A DNA stretch of 64,000 nucleotides, from positions 15,924,216-15,988,215 of the forward strand of contig NC_063261.1 in NCBI RefSeq assembly GCF_019578655.1, given 5' to 3'. Positions 11,120 through 27,480 of the stretch are shown one piece after another. The notes beneath the pieces are model-generated. The model was not told the DNA's origin. It did no database searches and saw only the letters and a list, made by a program, of their open reading frames with translations. Within the stretch, counting starts at the first letter, position 1; each line of letters opens with the position of its first letter. The position numbers and the translations under genes were made by a program. Source of the DNA: Ricinus communis (taxonomy: Eukaryota > Streptophyta > Magnoliopsida > Malpighiales > Euphorbiaceae).

Positions 11120-11965
11120 TATATATGTTATAACAAAACAAAGTTTGAAGTTTGACATTAGTCTCACATGCATAGAGTACTTCATATATCGTATTCAAAA
11201 TCTATCAACCTCTATTTGAAAAAACGATCATCTTCACAGAAAGAAGATTCACCGATCTTTTAAATGATTTCAAAAGAAAGTTTGAAATTCGAAATTATTC
11301 TTACATGCGTAGAGTACTTCATATATATCCTATCCAAAATTCATCGACCTGTGTTTGAAAAAGCGATCATCTATCTTAAAAAGAAGATTCACTAATTTTA
11401 TAAATGATTTCAAAATAAAGTCTGGATTTTGAAATTAGTCTTACATGCATGGAGTACTTCATATATTATGTTCAAAATATATTGATTTCTGTTTGAAAAG
11501 CGATCATCTTTCTCAGAAAAAAAATTCACCGATTTTTTAAATGATTTTAAAATAAAATTTGAAATTTGACATTAGTCTTACATGCATGGAGTACTTTATA
11601 TATCGTGTTCAAAATATATCGACTTCTATTTGAAAAGCGATCAACTTTCTCATAAAGAAGATTCACCAATTTTTTAAATGATCTCATAACAAAAATTGAA
11701 ATTTAACATTAGTCTTACATGCATGGAGTACATCATATATCATGTTCAAAATTTACTGACCTCTGTATGAGAAAGCAATCATCTTTCTCAGAAAGAAGAT
11801 TCACCAATTTTTTAAATGATTTCAAAATAAAGTTTGAAATTTAACATTAATCTTACATACTTCATATATCGTGTCCAAAATCTATTGACCTCTTTTTGAG
11901 AAAGCGATCATCTTTCTTAGAATGAAAATTCAACAATCTTTTAAGTGATTTCAAAGAAAATATAC
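11120..11965 (+). repeat. Tandem array of about six 137-bp units derived from FMO intron 1
   Basis: The landmark GTAC inside GGAGTACTTCATATAT falls at 11177, 11314, 11454, 11591 and 11728, a spacing of 137-140 bp. A sixth, slightly deleted unit lies near 11857. Each unit runs from a GAAATTTGACATTAGTCTTA-like start through ATGCATGGAGTAC, AAGCGATCATC and GAAGATTCACC to TTTTTTAAATGATTTCA. Units are imperfect, so the array is not very recent. The same sequence occurs once in FMO intron 1 (5236-5372), same orientation. Confidence 0.85.
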
Positions 11966-12237
11966 ATACACCTTTTATAATATTTTTATCAAATAGATGT
12001 AAATTTCTCGCCAGTTAAACTAGCGAGAGGCCCATTGTTACTGCACTTAACTGCAATCATCCATGCCTATGGTAAGTACAAAGACAGATTGTTGAAAAGA
12101 TCTCCTGCTAGTCAGATTGGTGTGGCTAACATTCTCTTTTACTTCTTGGCCAATTGACTACCTAAATCGGGAGTAACTTGAAAAAGTTACACTAAATTGA
12201 CAAATTGTTTGTTTCTTTTGCCTTAAAAATGAGAAAG
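11966..12237. other. Unassigned segment between the array and the pseudogenes
   Basis: Positions 12003-12215 are less AT-rich than the surroundings (CTCGCCAGTTAAACTAGCGA, CTGCACTTAACTGCAATCAT). They match nothing else that I can see in this window and contain no clear reading frame. Confidence 0.4.
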
Positions 12238-12515
12238 AAACCCCTTTTTGGCATTCTTCATAGTGATAAAACATATTGTTCCACTCCATGGACATGAGAA
12301 TGCTTCCTGAAAGCACAGCATCTGTAAGGGCTTTTCTAGCACTGGTGCTGGTTTCAAGGCCTTCAATTGAGTTCTTATGTTTCCCTTAGAAAAACAAATG
12401 AGAAGTAACAAGAGTTAAACAAAATTCACATGTTAAAATTGGACTGATACGATTCTCCTTGTGGACGATCATAGATCTTGAAATATCACTCGGCAGACGT
12501 GCGGCTATTTAGAAT
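12238..12515 (-). pseudogene. Third, deleted copy of YY1-like exon 3 and adjoining intron
   Basis: On the minus strand AACTCAATTGAAGGCCTTG, CACCAGCACCAGTGCT, GAAGCATTCTCATGTCCATG and CACTATGAAGAATGCCAAAA correspond to exon 3 of the YY1-like genes (17199-17000 and 26006-25807). An internal deletion removes the first Cys pair of zinc finger 1. The part above about 12395 aligns with intron 2 of YY1 A (near 17205-17500). It is non-functional and lies next to an FMO fragment. Confidence 0.75.
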
Positions 12516-12619
12516 TGAAGTGACCATTTTAGAAGAAATCTAAAACATATGGCTGTTCAGAATTGAAGTGCCCATTCAGATTCTGAAGAGTTCACATTTG
12601 GACTTTCTGCCACTAAGTT

Positions 12620-12795
12620 GAACCATACACTGATTTTGAGGCATACTGACCAAAGCATCCAAATCCTTCTAAGGTTCTCATAGGAAGGTTTAGGCTGGTT
12701 AAAAGTAATACTCCCAAGTAGCCGTATACACCATTTGTCTTTGTAACCACTTGAAGCTGCATGACTGAAATTAAACCCTTGTGTGATTAGTAACT
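12620..12795 (-). pseudogene. FMO exon 2 fragment
   Basis: The minus strand CTTCAAGTGGTTACAAAGAC, ATGGTGTATAC, TTGGGAGTATTACTTTTA and CTTCCTATGAGAACCTT match the start of FMO exon 2 (5160 downwards). AG precedes the first codon, and intron-like sequence beyond it (TTAGTAACTGATTG near 12790) matches FMO intron 1 near 5192. A short insertion disrupts the frame and only about the first third of the exon is present. Confidence 0.75.
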
Positions 12796-13079
12796 GATTG
12801 AGATTTTTTTGGCATAAATATATTTAGAGTTAATTTAGATAACAGTCAAATTGCACGATACTATTAAGAGATTGTGGCACGCAATAGGCTACTGTTTTTC
12901 CAACTGTCACATCAATATTTGATAACAGTCATATTTATAGAATAATAAAGTGATAAAAATTAAATTATAAATTTTAAAATAAAAATACATTAAGTCGCAT
13001 AATAACTTATTATTCTCTAACTTTTAATAAGCTAAATAAAGATTCATATGTAATTCAATAATCTAAATTGGCTAATGTG
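12796..13079. other. AT-rich spacer
   Basis: Nothing recognised apart from poly-purine/pyrimidine stretches; 13000-13060 is weakly similar to other FMO-flank sequence. Confidence 0.4.
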
Positions 13080-13190
13080 TAAATCCCAAATCATCACCTT
13101 TCTTCAGTCTTATAAACAGGGGCTTGAGGAAAGCCTATTGGCCTTGGGTATCTCCCTCTATTGCAGGATTTTCCCTTTTTACTTAATATT
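13080..13190 (+). repeat. Third copy of the distal FMO upstream block
   Basis: The phrases TTTCTTCAGTCTT, GGGGCTTGAGGAAAGCCTAT and GGTATCTCC match 3560-3665 closely. It suggests a third ancestral FMO unit ended here. Confidence 0.7.
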
Positions 13191-15020
13191 ATTAAGAAAC
13201 AGCTATTATTATTAAAAAAAAAAAAAGATTAAAAAAAGATAAAAGAAAGCTTGAGAATTTATTTAAATAGAATTTTATTTTAATCGATTCATATATTTAA
13301 AAAATTCATAATCAATAGAATGACATCATGAAATTATAAACTTTCTATTAGAATTATAACGTGTCGTATATTTTATAATGCATTGTATTTATACTCGTTT
13401 AATTTTAAATTTTTATTAGTGAAAGATAATTATGTACCAATTGTGAAATTCCATGAATTCAAATAATTATTCCAAAGTGTTTTTATTTTCTCAAAGTGAA
13501 TGATTGATTCTCTTAGCCTCGTTCTATTTCTGGTTGACCATTTGTTGGAAGTACTTTCTAATCAAGGCTCTTCACACTGTGTTTTGTAAGGCTAAACTAG
13601 AAAAGAAATAATATAAAAAGACAATATTATCCATCATAAAAGAAATTAAAAAGAAAAAATAATTTTGGACTCGTATATCTTTTCTACTATAACAAAATTA
13701 CAATAATTTTTTTTTTCTGTTAAAAGAACTTTATGGTTTGTGTATAACATATTTTATTTACTTAATATTATTTGTTTGATATAACAAAAATAATAACTCT
13801 ATTTCTGTTATCTAGTAAAAATATCCATATAGATTTTTTACGATTCTCTAAAAAAAAAATTTATTATATTTTGTATTTATTTTTACTTTTCAATATGATT
13901 CCTCATGTGAAATAATATATTTTTAAAGTTCTTAATCTACTTCATAAGTTATCGTGTTTTGGTCAAAAAAGAAAGTAACTTTTTAATTTCAATTGAAAGT
14001 ATTTTATAATTTTATTTTTTACTTCTTAATAATTGCTATTTTTAAAGACATTTACAATTTATTAAAAGAGCTATCAAATAAGAAATTTAAAAATAATAAA
14101 TATAGAATAAAACAAATTAAAGAGAAAGATTTAATATAATGTAATATTATATATATATGTATATATATAACTTGAAGTGAGAAATTTTTTTTTGCTAGTC
14201 CAATAATTTTATTCCATTTGATTACTTGACTTTTTGTATAAGTAAATCGGTAATTTAAATAAAAAAGAAGTATTTTAGTTTGATCTTATTTTGTCCTAAT
14301 TATATGGTTAGTTGAAATTTATAAAATAATTCATTTCATTTGAGAAAAAGATATGAAAAAGAAAATAAAATGTAAATAATAAAATTGAAAGAGATATTAT
14401 AGTGTTGTAGAAAATGTAGAATTCATTTGAAAATTCTGCTTATTTTATTAGAATTTAATTTAACTATAACTAAATTCATACAAATTTGATTATGTAGAAT
14501 ATTAAATTATATTTCACTCTATTTAAAGCATATAAATTTTAAATTTATAAATAAATTATATAATTTTATAAATTGCAACCCAACACTCTATAAGTCATTA
14601 TTTTCACTCTTTTAAAAATCATTTTCGGTATAGTTCATCTCTAAGCATAACATTTTTCCACTAAGAAATATCTTTTTACTAAAATGTGATAAATTGTTAC
14701 CATAAGATGGTCAAATGAATTCAACCTATAAGAGATTTTAATCAAAACTAAGTTGATGGATGACTAATGGCAATAGAGGTTCTTGAAAAAATATGAGCAG
14801 GATGCTGCATTAATTTAACAGATTGATCAACCAATATGAAGGCACTTGTTACAATAATATGCACCTCAGATTGAAGCAAACAATTTTCTATCCTCATTCT
14901 GTAAATTTTAGGATTACAAATTTATTCAGTTCTAATATTATTTTAGAAAGAAATGAAAAGAAAATTATATATTACAAAGGATTGGGGAGAAGGTGACGCA
15001 GCATCCTAATGTTTAGCCAT
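13191..15020. other. AT-rich intergenic sequence with a MITE-like repeat
   Basis: No gene. It contains the dispersed repeat at 14335-14590, listed separately. The right end (about 14900-15020) is the likely 3' UTR and terminator area of YY1 copy A. Confidence 0.5.
14335..14590 (+). repeat. Dispersed MITE-like AT-rich repeat, copy 1
   Basis: It shares AAAATTGAAAGAGATATTAT, TTCTGCTTATTTTATTAGAA-type text, TTTAGTTTA-like text and an AATTTTATAAATTGCAACC-like end with 37365-37595, with part of 51650-51900 and, inverted, with 59945-60215. Confidence 0.6.
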
Positions 15021-19395
<4,375 letters not shown>

Positions 19396-19690
19396 TGAGC
19401 TCTTTTCTGTATTCAAAAAGAACTTTGTGAAGTAGTGAAGAATTTTAGGGTTTAAAAAAATTGGGATTCATTGAGAATTAGGGTTAGGGTTCGAATATTA
19501 TGAGAGAAGGTGAAAGATACATGTAATACAAGAGAAAGAAAGCTTCTAATATCTGTTCATGACTTCATGTCGGACTTTTTGCCTGTCAATGTCTGGTTTT
19601 CCGAGTTTGAACCCGAATCAACCCTTGGAAAAAAAGAACCGAACCAACCAATCCGGTTCACACTCTTCTCTGATTTCTAACTTTGGAGCT
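19396..19690 (-). promoter_or_regulatory. YY1 copy A promoter/5' leader with telo-box motifs
   Basis: On the minus strand AACCCTAACCCTAA (19491-19478) and AAACCCTAA (19453-19445) lie 50-100 bp upstream of the ATG. Such telo-boxes are common in plant promoters of genes expressed in dividing cells. Parts of 19440-19640 resemble 27180-27420 upstream of copy B (CTTTTAGGG..., TTCATGTCGGA...), so the duplication includes the proximal promoter. The open frame at 19559-19753 is not supported as a gene. Confidence 0.5.
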
Positions 19691-22600
19691 AACATGGAAA
19701 GTGATTTTGTTAAGAAAATGGACTTTCTCTCCCTTTTTTTATGCATATATTAAAAAATAAATAATAAAAGCCCATTTTTAGAAATAAATCTCTCATTTTT
19801 CTGGATAAATTGGTCATAATTTTATTATGATTTGTCCAGAAATTATAAGGTAGGAAATTATGAATTCTTTTCCAGAGAAAACTAATTATATTTGTTATAT
19901 AAAGCTATCTTTTTAAAAGTTGAAAAAAATAATAAATGAATAGATATTTATTTATGTGTTAAGACTACTGATACAAGATTTAATTTCTTTATTAAAATGC
20001 CAATTGCTAAGATAATAAAGGAAAAACATCAATAAATTAATATAATTTAATATATTTTTATTTTAAGATTCATGGTTTGTTTTTTGTTATTTTAGTATAT
20101 TTCAAATATAATCATTAACAGATAACACTTAAATTACATAACAATGTTACTAAGTACTGCCGTGACAGTAAAAAAAATAATAGCTATACTATATTAGACG
20201 CTCTTAACACAACTATAATATTTAGTTGTTAATTGTTAATAGTTATATTTATAAAATATTAAAATAATAAATAATAAAACACATACCTTATAGTGATGAT
20301 ATATTAAATTATAAAATAGTTTAACGAAATTTTTTAAATATTTTTACTTTTTTTTTAGATTTAAAATTAACTTTTCTATTAATTGAAAAATCAACAGACA
20401 GCGAACTATAAAAAAAAAAAAAAAAAACTTAATGTGAGAAAAAGCTCAAATCTAAAATCTCTGGCTTCCAAAAGACAACTATCTTTCTATAGATCTCAAT
20501 TGTAAATTGGCTTTAATATCATATATTTTACTTCAAAAGAAAATATATTTTTCAGTTTACACGTTGAAGAGAAACACGAACTAGGGTGTTCTTTTAACTT
20601 TTTTTTTCTGTTATTTTTCTTCAATTGAAATATAACGGTAAATTCTTGTCGTTTTTCATTTCGATTGTCATTTTCTTCTAAAATTAAGTCCCTTGCCTTA
20701 ATTTTTAAAAATATTTTAATTTAGAAAAGAAAGAGAGTTTTTTAGAAATATTTTAAACTCAACAAGAAATAGCGTTTCCACTGTATAATTTTTTTTTAAA
20801 TGTATCTTTTACTTTTTTCTAGAAATACAGTGTGGTTTTTTTTTAGCTGTTTTACTAAAACACAACGGAATTAGAAAAGTTAAAAATTATACTTTTAATA
20901 TTTTATCGCAATAAAAATTTTAAAAAATAATACTATAAATTTGATAAAAAAATTTAAGTATTTTTATTATTTTTTCAAAAAAAAAACACCGACGGTAACG
21001 GCCCCCTACAGAAATGCATGTTAATAAGTATTATTCGTCCTACTATTCTACTACGAGAATTATATTATCTTAAATACATATATGTGTAGTATAAATGGAA
21101 GTATTGCGCTTAGAGAATACATGAAAAAATCGCAAGAGTAGAACTAATATTTTGGATGGTAAATACCCAAATTTTTAAGGGTAGAACAGACATTTTGGAT
21201 GGTAAACTATCAACCAAAAAACCCTAATTGACCAACCTCTTTTTCCCTTTTCTTTTTTTGGTTAGATTTTCTCATTTACTCGTTAGTAAAATTTTGAATT
21301 AGAAATAACCATATAAGAAGCAAACTATAATCATATAAAATAGTTTTGTTCGGTCAATATCAAGTGTATTTTAGATAATGAAAGGCTTGACAAAGTAAAT
21401 AGTTAAATTAAAAAAAAAAAACATTTATTACAGTAGAGTTGAAAGACCATATTGTTTTTCAATTTTTTCGAATAAGTGATTCCAGGAGATAAAAAAAGAA
21501 AAACACTCTTTAAAAATAGTCAGCGGATATTATCACAGTAAATAAAAATAACATATTTTCAATATTTATATACAAAATTATATATGTCCTAATTATCGGT
21601 GTAATATTATTTTTTTCAGTTACAAATCAGGAGAAGGGAATTCAAACTTGAAATCTTAATGAAATTACCTCGTCAGGTATTTATTTTAGTATCTGGAGCA
21701 CGGAATATATGAAATAGATTATGAAGTATTAGAACTATGATTCATATTTAATATTCAGATCCCGTGACCGGATTTCAAAAAATTTTAAAGAATTAGAAGG
21801 TATAAATTAAAAGTTTTTTCCTCCTCTTTTTCTATGTTTGATTAAAGAACAAACCTTTCTTTGAATTTTTACTCATTATATTTATTCAGCAAATAAGTGA
21901 TGGTACAATGATTCTTACTCAGAGAATCTTTGGACTTAGTTTGAAGTTTTTATTAAGTCATCGTGATTCTAATATGAATCTGAAGTTTCAATCGATTTAT
22001 AGGATCTTAACAAGAAAATTCCTATCAATAATAATGAAAACAACAGTAAGGCTGCATTACATACAAAAAAAATACGAAAAAAATGGGTATCATTAGAGAA
22101 GGAGTCGTATATTTTATTTTAATTTTAGTATATAGTATATATATTCATGTTTATTAGTCTTTGCTACTCGTTTATCATGTATTGGTTTCTCCAATTTTAA
22201 TTTCTTGAGTCCTAACGTGAAGGGTCAAAATTTAGGAGCAAATTTCAAGAAAGAAACAGGGAATTGAGAATTCGAATTGCGATTAATAATTACAGAAGGA
22301 AGAAGATGAGGTTGAATAATTCTAAAGAACAATTTTATTATTTTTATTAAATCACTAATGACAAAGACTTTTTAATTATTAAACCAAAATGTATGAGGAG
22401 TTATATTGCATTTCTAAAAATCAGAAGATGAACTATCACATTTCCACATTCTCAAAGAAATTTTAGTAATTTATTCTTATATTGCTAATAAATCATTTTT
22501 TATATTTCAAAACTGGGTGAACATAACATTCTTTTCTATATTTTCTTTTATAGTAATTTTTTTTATGTACATATATTTAAATTTAATATAGAGTGTGTCG

Positions 22601-23113
22601 GATTTGGTAGACATATATCTATATTTACTCTAGAGCGTCCGAGCGAGACTTTTACGGATTGCAAAATACTCTCTCAAAAAACTTATTGCAACTAAATATC
22701 ATTAGTTAAATTAAAAAAGACCATTACCATATTATCTACGTATTTTTAGATATAATAATTTCTTTTAATTACAATTTGAACTTAAAATCCTAATTTAAAT
22801 TGAAAGATATACCTAAGGCCAAGTTATATCTGTGGGCCTAATCCCAATGAGATCAAAATTTTAACTAATTATGGCCATTTGACAAAGGCATTAATATTTA
22901 ATCATTTCATGGTAGTTCATTTACAACAAAAAATCTAAAGCATGTAAATAATAAATGGACATATATAAAAGAATATCGCCTAGGATTTCCCCTAAAAGAA
23001 ATATTACCTAAAATTACAAAATTCTGAGCATTATATAAGAAATGAAATGAAAATTATATCACAAAAGGGGGGAGAAGAAAAGGCGAGGAAGCATCCTAGT
23101 TATGTTTAGCCGT
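19691..23113. other. Long AT-rich intergenic region between the YY1 copies
   Basis: No gene found. A GACGGTAACGGCC phrase near 20990 hints at transposon subterminal sequence, but only once. 21900-22330 has somewhat more mixed composition with a 62-codon open frame of no recognised family. The right end (about 23030-23113) is the 3' UTR of YY1 copy B. Confidence 0.5.
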
Positions 23114-24563
23114 TCACTCTTCATGCTCTGTGTCTTCATCATCATCCTCATTGTTTTCCCCATATCTCCATCCATCTTCTGCATTGTCGTCACGGTCCTC
23201 ATCCTCGGTTTCTTCACTATCTTCTTCCTCGTATGTTTCTTCTTTAACTGGCCAAGGTTTTTTCACCACATTTGTAGTGGCCCGAGATAGACTTGAGCCT
23301 TTCCGTCGAGTGAGTTTTGCAGGAGGCATCTTCAAGTTTGGCTTGGCACGATTCTGTTTCTTGCTTTTACGATTCACACGTTTCTCAGCATAGACATCTT
23401 GATCACTGGCCTCATTCATATAGTTGTCAGCATTCAGAGAGGCATGCACAGCATCTTCATCAGACGTATGGCCAGGATGCTCTTTTCTCAAGTGCAGTTT
23501 AAGTTTGTATTCATGTATGTAGGCCTTTATACAACCTTCATAAGGACAGGCATAAGGATGATCGGGTGATGGAGTGGCATAGACCCCAGCAAAAGGCTTG
23601 CGAATTTTAGCTGTCTTCTCTAGAGGTGTGGCATATTTCACTGGCTCCACAGTTGCGTGCTGTAGGATTCAAAGAGACTGAGATTCAGATCATTCAAACG
23701 TACAAGAAAATGACATACTAAGATGCCATAAATCAGAAAGGACGTAATAAAGACAGATAAGCCAACATAGTTATACAGTATATAAATGAGATCCATTCCA
23801 AGTAATATGTACTACAGCAATCAATCAAGAGAAATCTGTTTCACAATACTGAATCAATTCCAAACTATAACCAAAGTGAATATCAGCTGCATCAAAGATA
23901 GGATCGAGAGTCGGAGAAACTAGACTAGTACAACGCCAACCTGTGATGCTGTCTCATTGCCTCACATGTAACAACTGCTGTGCATCAAACGATAGGGACA
24001 GTGCATGACACTATTATCAATTAAAACATAAAAGCAAACTCTTTGTCAAAAAAAGTTCTGGATCTTCTGGTATAAACCATTAAATACACTTACACTAAGA
24101 AAACAGAAAAAGAAAAGAATTTATAAAGCATATAATTGATATTGTTCAGATTAGTCTTTTATATTGGTAGCTAATCCCAAACGATTACTTTTCATGTAAA
24201 TCTTTAATCTTCTTTGTGCTTATTTCTGATTGTTTGCCTCTTGCTATTGAGAAATTTGTGCTCTGTATTTTCAGGAAAATGAGACTTGTGAGCATTAGTT
24301 TTTTCTTTTTTCCTTTTCAAAATATTTTGTTGAATTTAATGTACTTATGTGGCACACAGGTTATTTTGCAAAGGTTTTGTAAAGGCTGTTTATTCTAGCC
24401 AAAGTTGGCAAGCAATGGGTTTGGTAGTCAAGGTTATTTTGCAATTATTACAGAATAAGTTTTTTTTTGGCTTCACTAGGGTGTTCCAAATTTGAATTTG
24501 GATTCTTTTAAAGGAGGTTTCTGTAGCACAAAGTCAACGGTATTGGAGAATTCTTGTAGAAGC

Positions 24564-24614
<51 letters not shown>

Positions 24615-27141
24615 TAACTTTACATGCATCTTCAATAGATTCACTGATTAATTAGAAAGAAGAATGAAAAAAAAAAAAAAAAAAAGAAGAAGAAGCTAGG
24701 TGCTTCAAAAATTAGACACTGAAACTACATATCACAAACTTCTCAGTGAAAGGAAAGAAGCTAACCTTTTCATGGTGAGCTGAAATGTGGTTCTTCAGCT
24801 TGTACTCATGAGCATATCTCTTTCCACATTCTGTATATGGGCAAAGATGGTAGTTTCCTTGTGAATGTGTTTTCATATGTGACCTCAGGTTGAAATCCAG
24901 GGAAAATGCCTAAATTTCCATGATAAAATTGGAAAAACATTAATATCGTATGGAAGTGTGTTCTACACAAGATATGTATAGGTAAATATCTCAAAGTCCA
25001 TAATGCACAATGATATAAAACACACTAGAGTAAGTAGAAAACAGAGCTCCGTCATAGCCTCACTGATCAAAAGCATTAACTTCCTCTCCACTTGAGATTT
25101 ATGCATGACTTGAAGCAGCTATTTCCTTTCCAAGTTTTAAGTCATCAGTTATTTGAATTAAGCATTGACCCAGGAAAGGGCTGCAATTAGGGAAGGGATT
25201 GCCAACACACATAGAACATGAAGAAGAAGCACAACCAAAGAAAAACGTAAGTAGAGACATAGAGTTATGTCTCCTATACAACTTCCATATGCAATAATCA
25301 AAGTTGAAAAACTTAAAATTGATCCTTAATTCTGATTGTGAAGTATAGGAAAATTAACAAATTCATTCATAAATGTGAATAAATTCAAGGATAAAATATT
25401 TAAATCTGAAGAAAATGTAAACAAAAATCAAAAGCATCACTTCAAGCCCACAAGTAAAACCGATAAGTTCATGTTGGTAGAAGCATTGAACCAAATAAAC
25501 TTCATCACCAAATGCAAAATAACAAAACATAGAGATATAGGGGGGGAAAATAGGTTAATCACCTTACCACAGCCTTCATGAGGACATATAAAATCTCTTT
25601 CGCCTGTATGACTTAAATAGTGTCTTCTCAACTTTGAACCATCTAAAAATTTCTGCAGCAAAAGACATAACCGCTTTAATATTATAAAAAGGAAACACAA
25701 GAAAAATCTATGAAGTGCGTTACAATTCCCAAGTTATATCAGACGACCATAATATCCTTGAAATAAAACAGAAGAAAAGAAAATCAGAAAAATATATTTT
25801 TGACACCTTAGTACATCCTTCATAATGACAAGCATATTGTTTCTCCCCATGGATATGAGCATGCTTTCTCAAAGCACCAGCATCTATAAAGGTTTTTCCA
25901 CAGCCTTCATTACTGCAAAGGAAAAGAACCTCAGTAGTAGGCTCTGGTTCTGGCTCCGGTTCTGGTGGTTCTTCATTCTTCTCTTTCAAGGCCTTCAATT
26001 GGTTTTCTACATGTAAAAGAGAAAGAAAAAGAGAGAGTTAAGCAAATTCACGTGTTAAAGTCATAAATCAAAGTTCAATTAGCGAAACTCTCTAAGGTTC
26101 ATCTTCATGAATAACTCCCAAAAGCTCACCAAAATTGAATTATAAACCAGAAGATCAAGTGCCAAATGTGAGTTGTTTAAAGTAAACCGCAAGGACCAAA
26201 ATATACAAGACAGCAGCTCAAGAGAAGAAAAGAGAAGGCAATATAAAGTTCTAGAACCTAAGATTAAATATTAATGAAACATGAAAATCTGATTGATACA
26301 AGTTTCCTGGTAGACAACAGAAAATAGCAAGATATATCTATTTTTAATTGCAACTCTGCGCATACATAAGGACAGCCTACGAAATTTATTAGTGAACGAG
26401 GATACAAATCCTAGAAGTGACTTGCATCATTTTCTTTTTTATTTGAAATAATAACATTTTTTGAAAACTGAAGCAACTTGAAAGGCTAAAAGTTATAAAA
26501 GATGAGTGTACACTATTGACTTCCAGATAGCCTACGGTTGCAGATAAATAACCCTACATTGTCTGAGACAATTTACGACACTGAATTCAGAGTCCATCAA
26601 CAATAGTGCATAAGATATCATAACTTGCCTCGACAATGAGAACATGAATTATATAATAGTGCAAGCATAACAACTGCAGCTTTTCTTTAGCTACTTCTAA
26701 CTATACTCGAACTTGATAACAAGTTGTAACCTCAACACAGTTAAATGTTTCTTAAACCATATGCTTGCAAAATCATTATTCCATATACTTCAAATTGATT
26801 GACCTTCAAACATTATGAAAAACAATTTTATTCTGAAAAATAAAAACCACATAATTCAACTTAAATTTTATTCTGCAAACAAAGAACATTTAAAAATTCA
26901 CCTGTTACCCATTTCAAAACCAAACACCTTCCACCAGTTGCAGCGACATCTTGGGGTACCCTAAAGCAAAAATATTGATCAGGTTATCAGCAATGCATTA
27001 ACAGAAACTACAATTTATCATACAATTTCTTTAAAAAAAAAAAACCCCTCAGTACCATTCTCTGAACCATTTCACTGCAGGAGCGTTGGACTTGATAATG
27101 GAACGTCTCTCAAATAAATTCTGAATAAATTGAGTCTCCAT
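23114..27141 (-). CDS. YY1-like C2H2 zinc-finger transcription factor, copy B (six exons, 374 aa)
   Basis: Exons (minus): 27141-27056, 26960-26902, 26006-25807, 25652-25563, 24909-24766 and 23659-23114. Exons 1-5 have exactly the same lengths as in copy A (86, 59, 200, 90, 144); exon 6 is two codons longer. All five C2H2 fingers keep their Cys and His residues; substitutions are mostly conservative (for example [11 protein letters not shown] to GSKLRRHYLSH in finger 2). The N-terminus reads METQFIQNLFERRSIIKSN and the C-terminus is again acidic. Role as for copy A: a nuclear sequence-specific regulator of the YY1 family. The intact frame and conserved fingers argue that both copies are under selection. 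Intron 1 is short (95 bp against 851 bp in A) and intron 5 long (1106 bp against 369 bp), reflecting later insertions or deletions. Confidence 0.9.
24569..24610. repeat. CT microsatellite in intron 5 of YY1 copy B
   Basis: About 20 uninterrupted CT units, followed by a poly(A) tract and GAA repeats near 24665-24695. This lies in the part of intron 5 that is absent from copy A. Confidence 0.9.
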
Positions 27142-27480
27142 TGACTTTTTTTGTCTTTATTTTATTCAAAAGAGAATGGTTTGTGAAGCACTCTATAATT
27201 TTAGGGTTAAAAATTGGGATTCTTTGAGAATTAAGGTCAGTATTTAGAAACAAAAATCAGAATTGAGGGAAAAAGAGGAAAGGGTCCTATTATATACATA
27301 ATAGAGAAGAAAGCTTCGAGCGTAGTTGTTCATGTCGGATTTGGAGTCTGTTACGTTAAGTTTTCTGACCCGGTATGAACCGACCCGATCCAGTCCTCTC
27401 TGCTGTCGAACTTGTATGGCTGAAACCTGAGTACTGCTACTGGTATTAAAACGACGACGACTACTACTGCCACTCACTAC
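27142..27480 (-). promoter_or_regulatory. YY1 copy B upstream region
   Basis: The duplicated promoter counterpart of copy A. One telo-box-like TTAGGG (plus strand near 27201) is retained, while the tandem AACCCTAACCCTAA of copy A has been lost or altered. The 77-codon open frame at 27244-27477 lies in this duplicated non-coding block and is not supported. Confidence 0.45.

Noticed and set aside
20985..21010. ACACCGACGGTAACGGCC phrase resembling CACTA subterminal repeats
   Set aside because: A single occurrence with no second end or repeats nearby.
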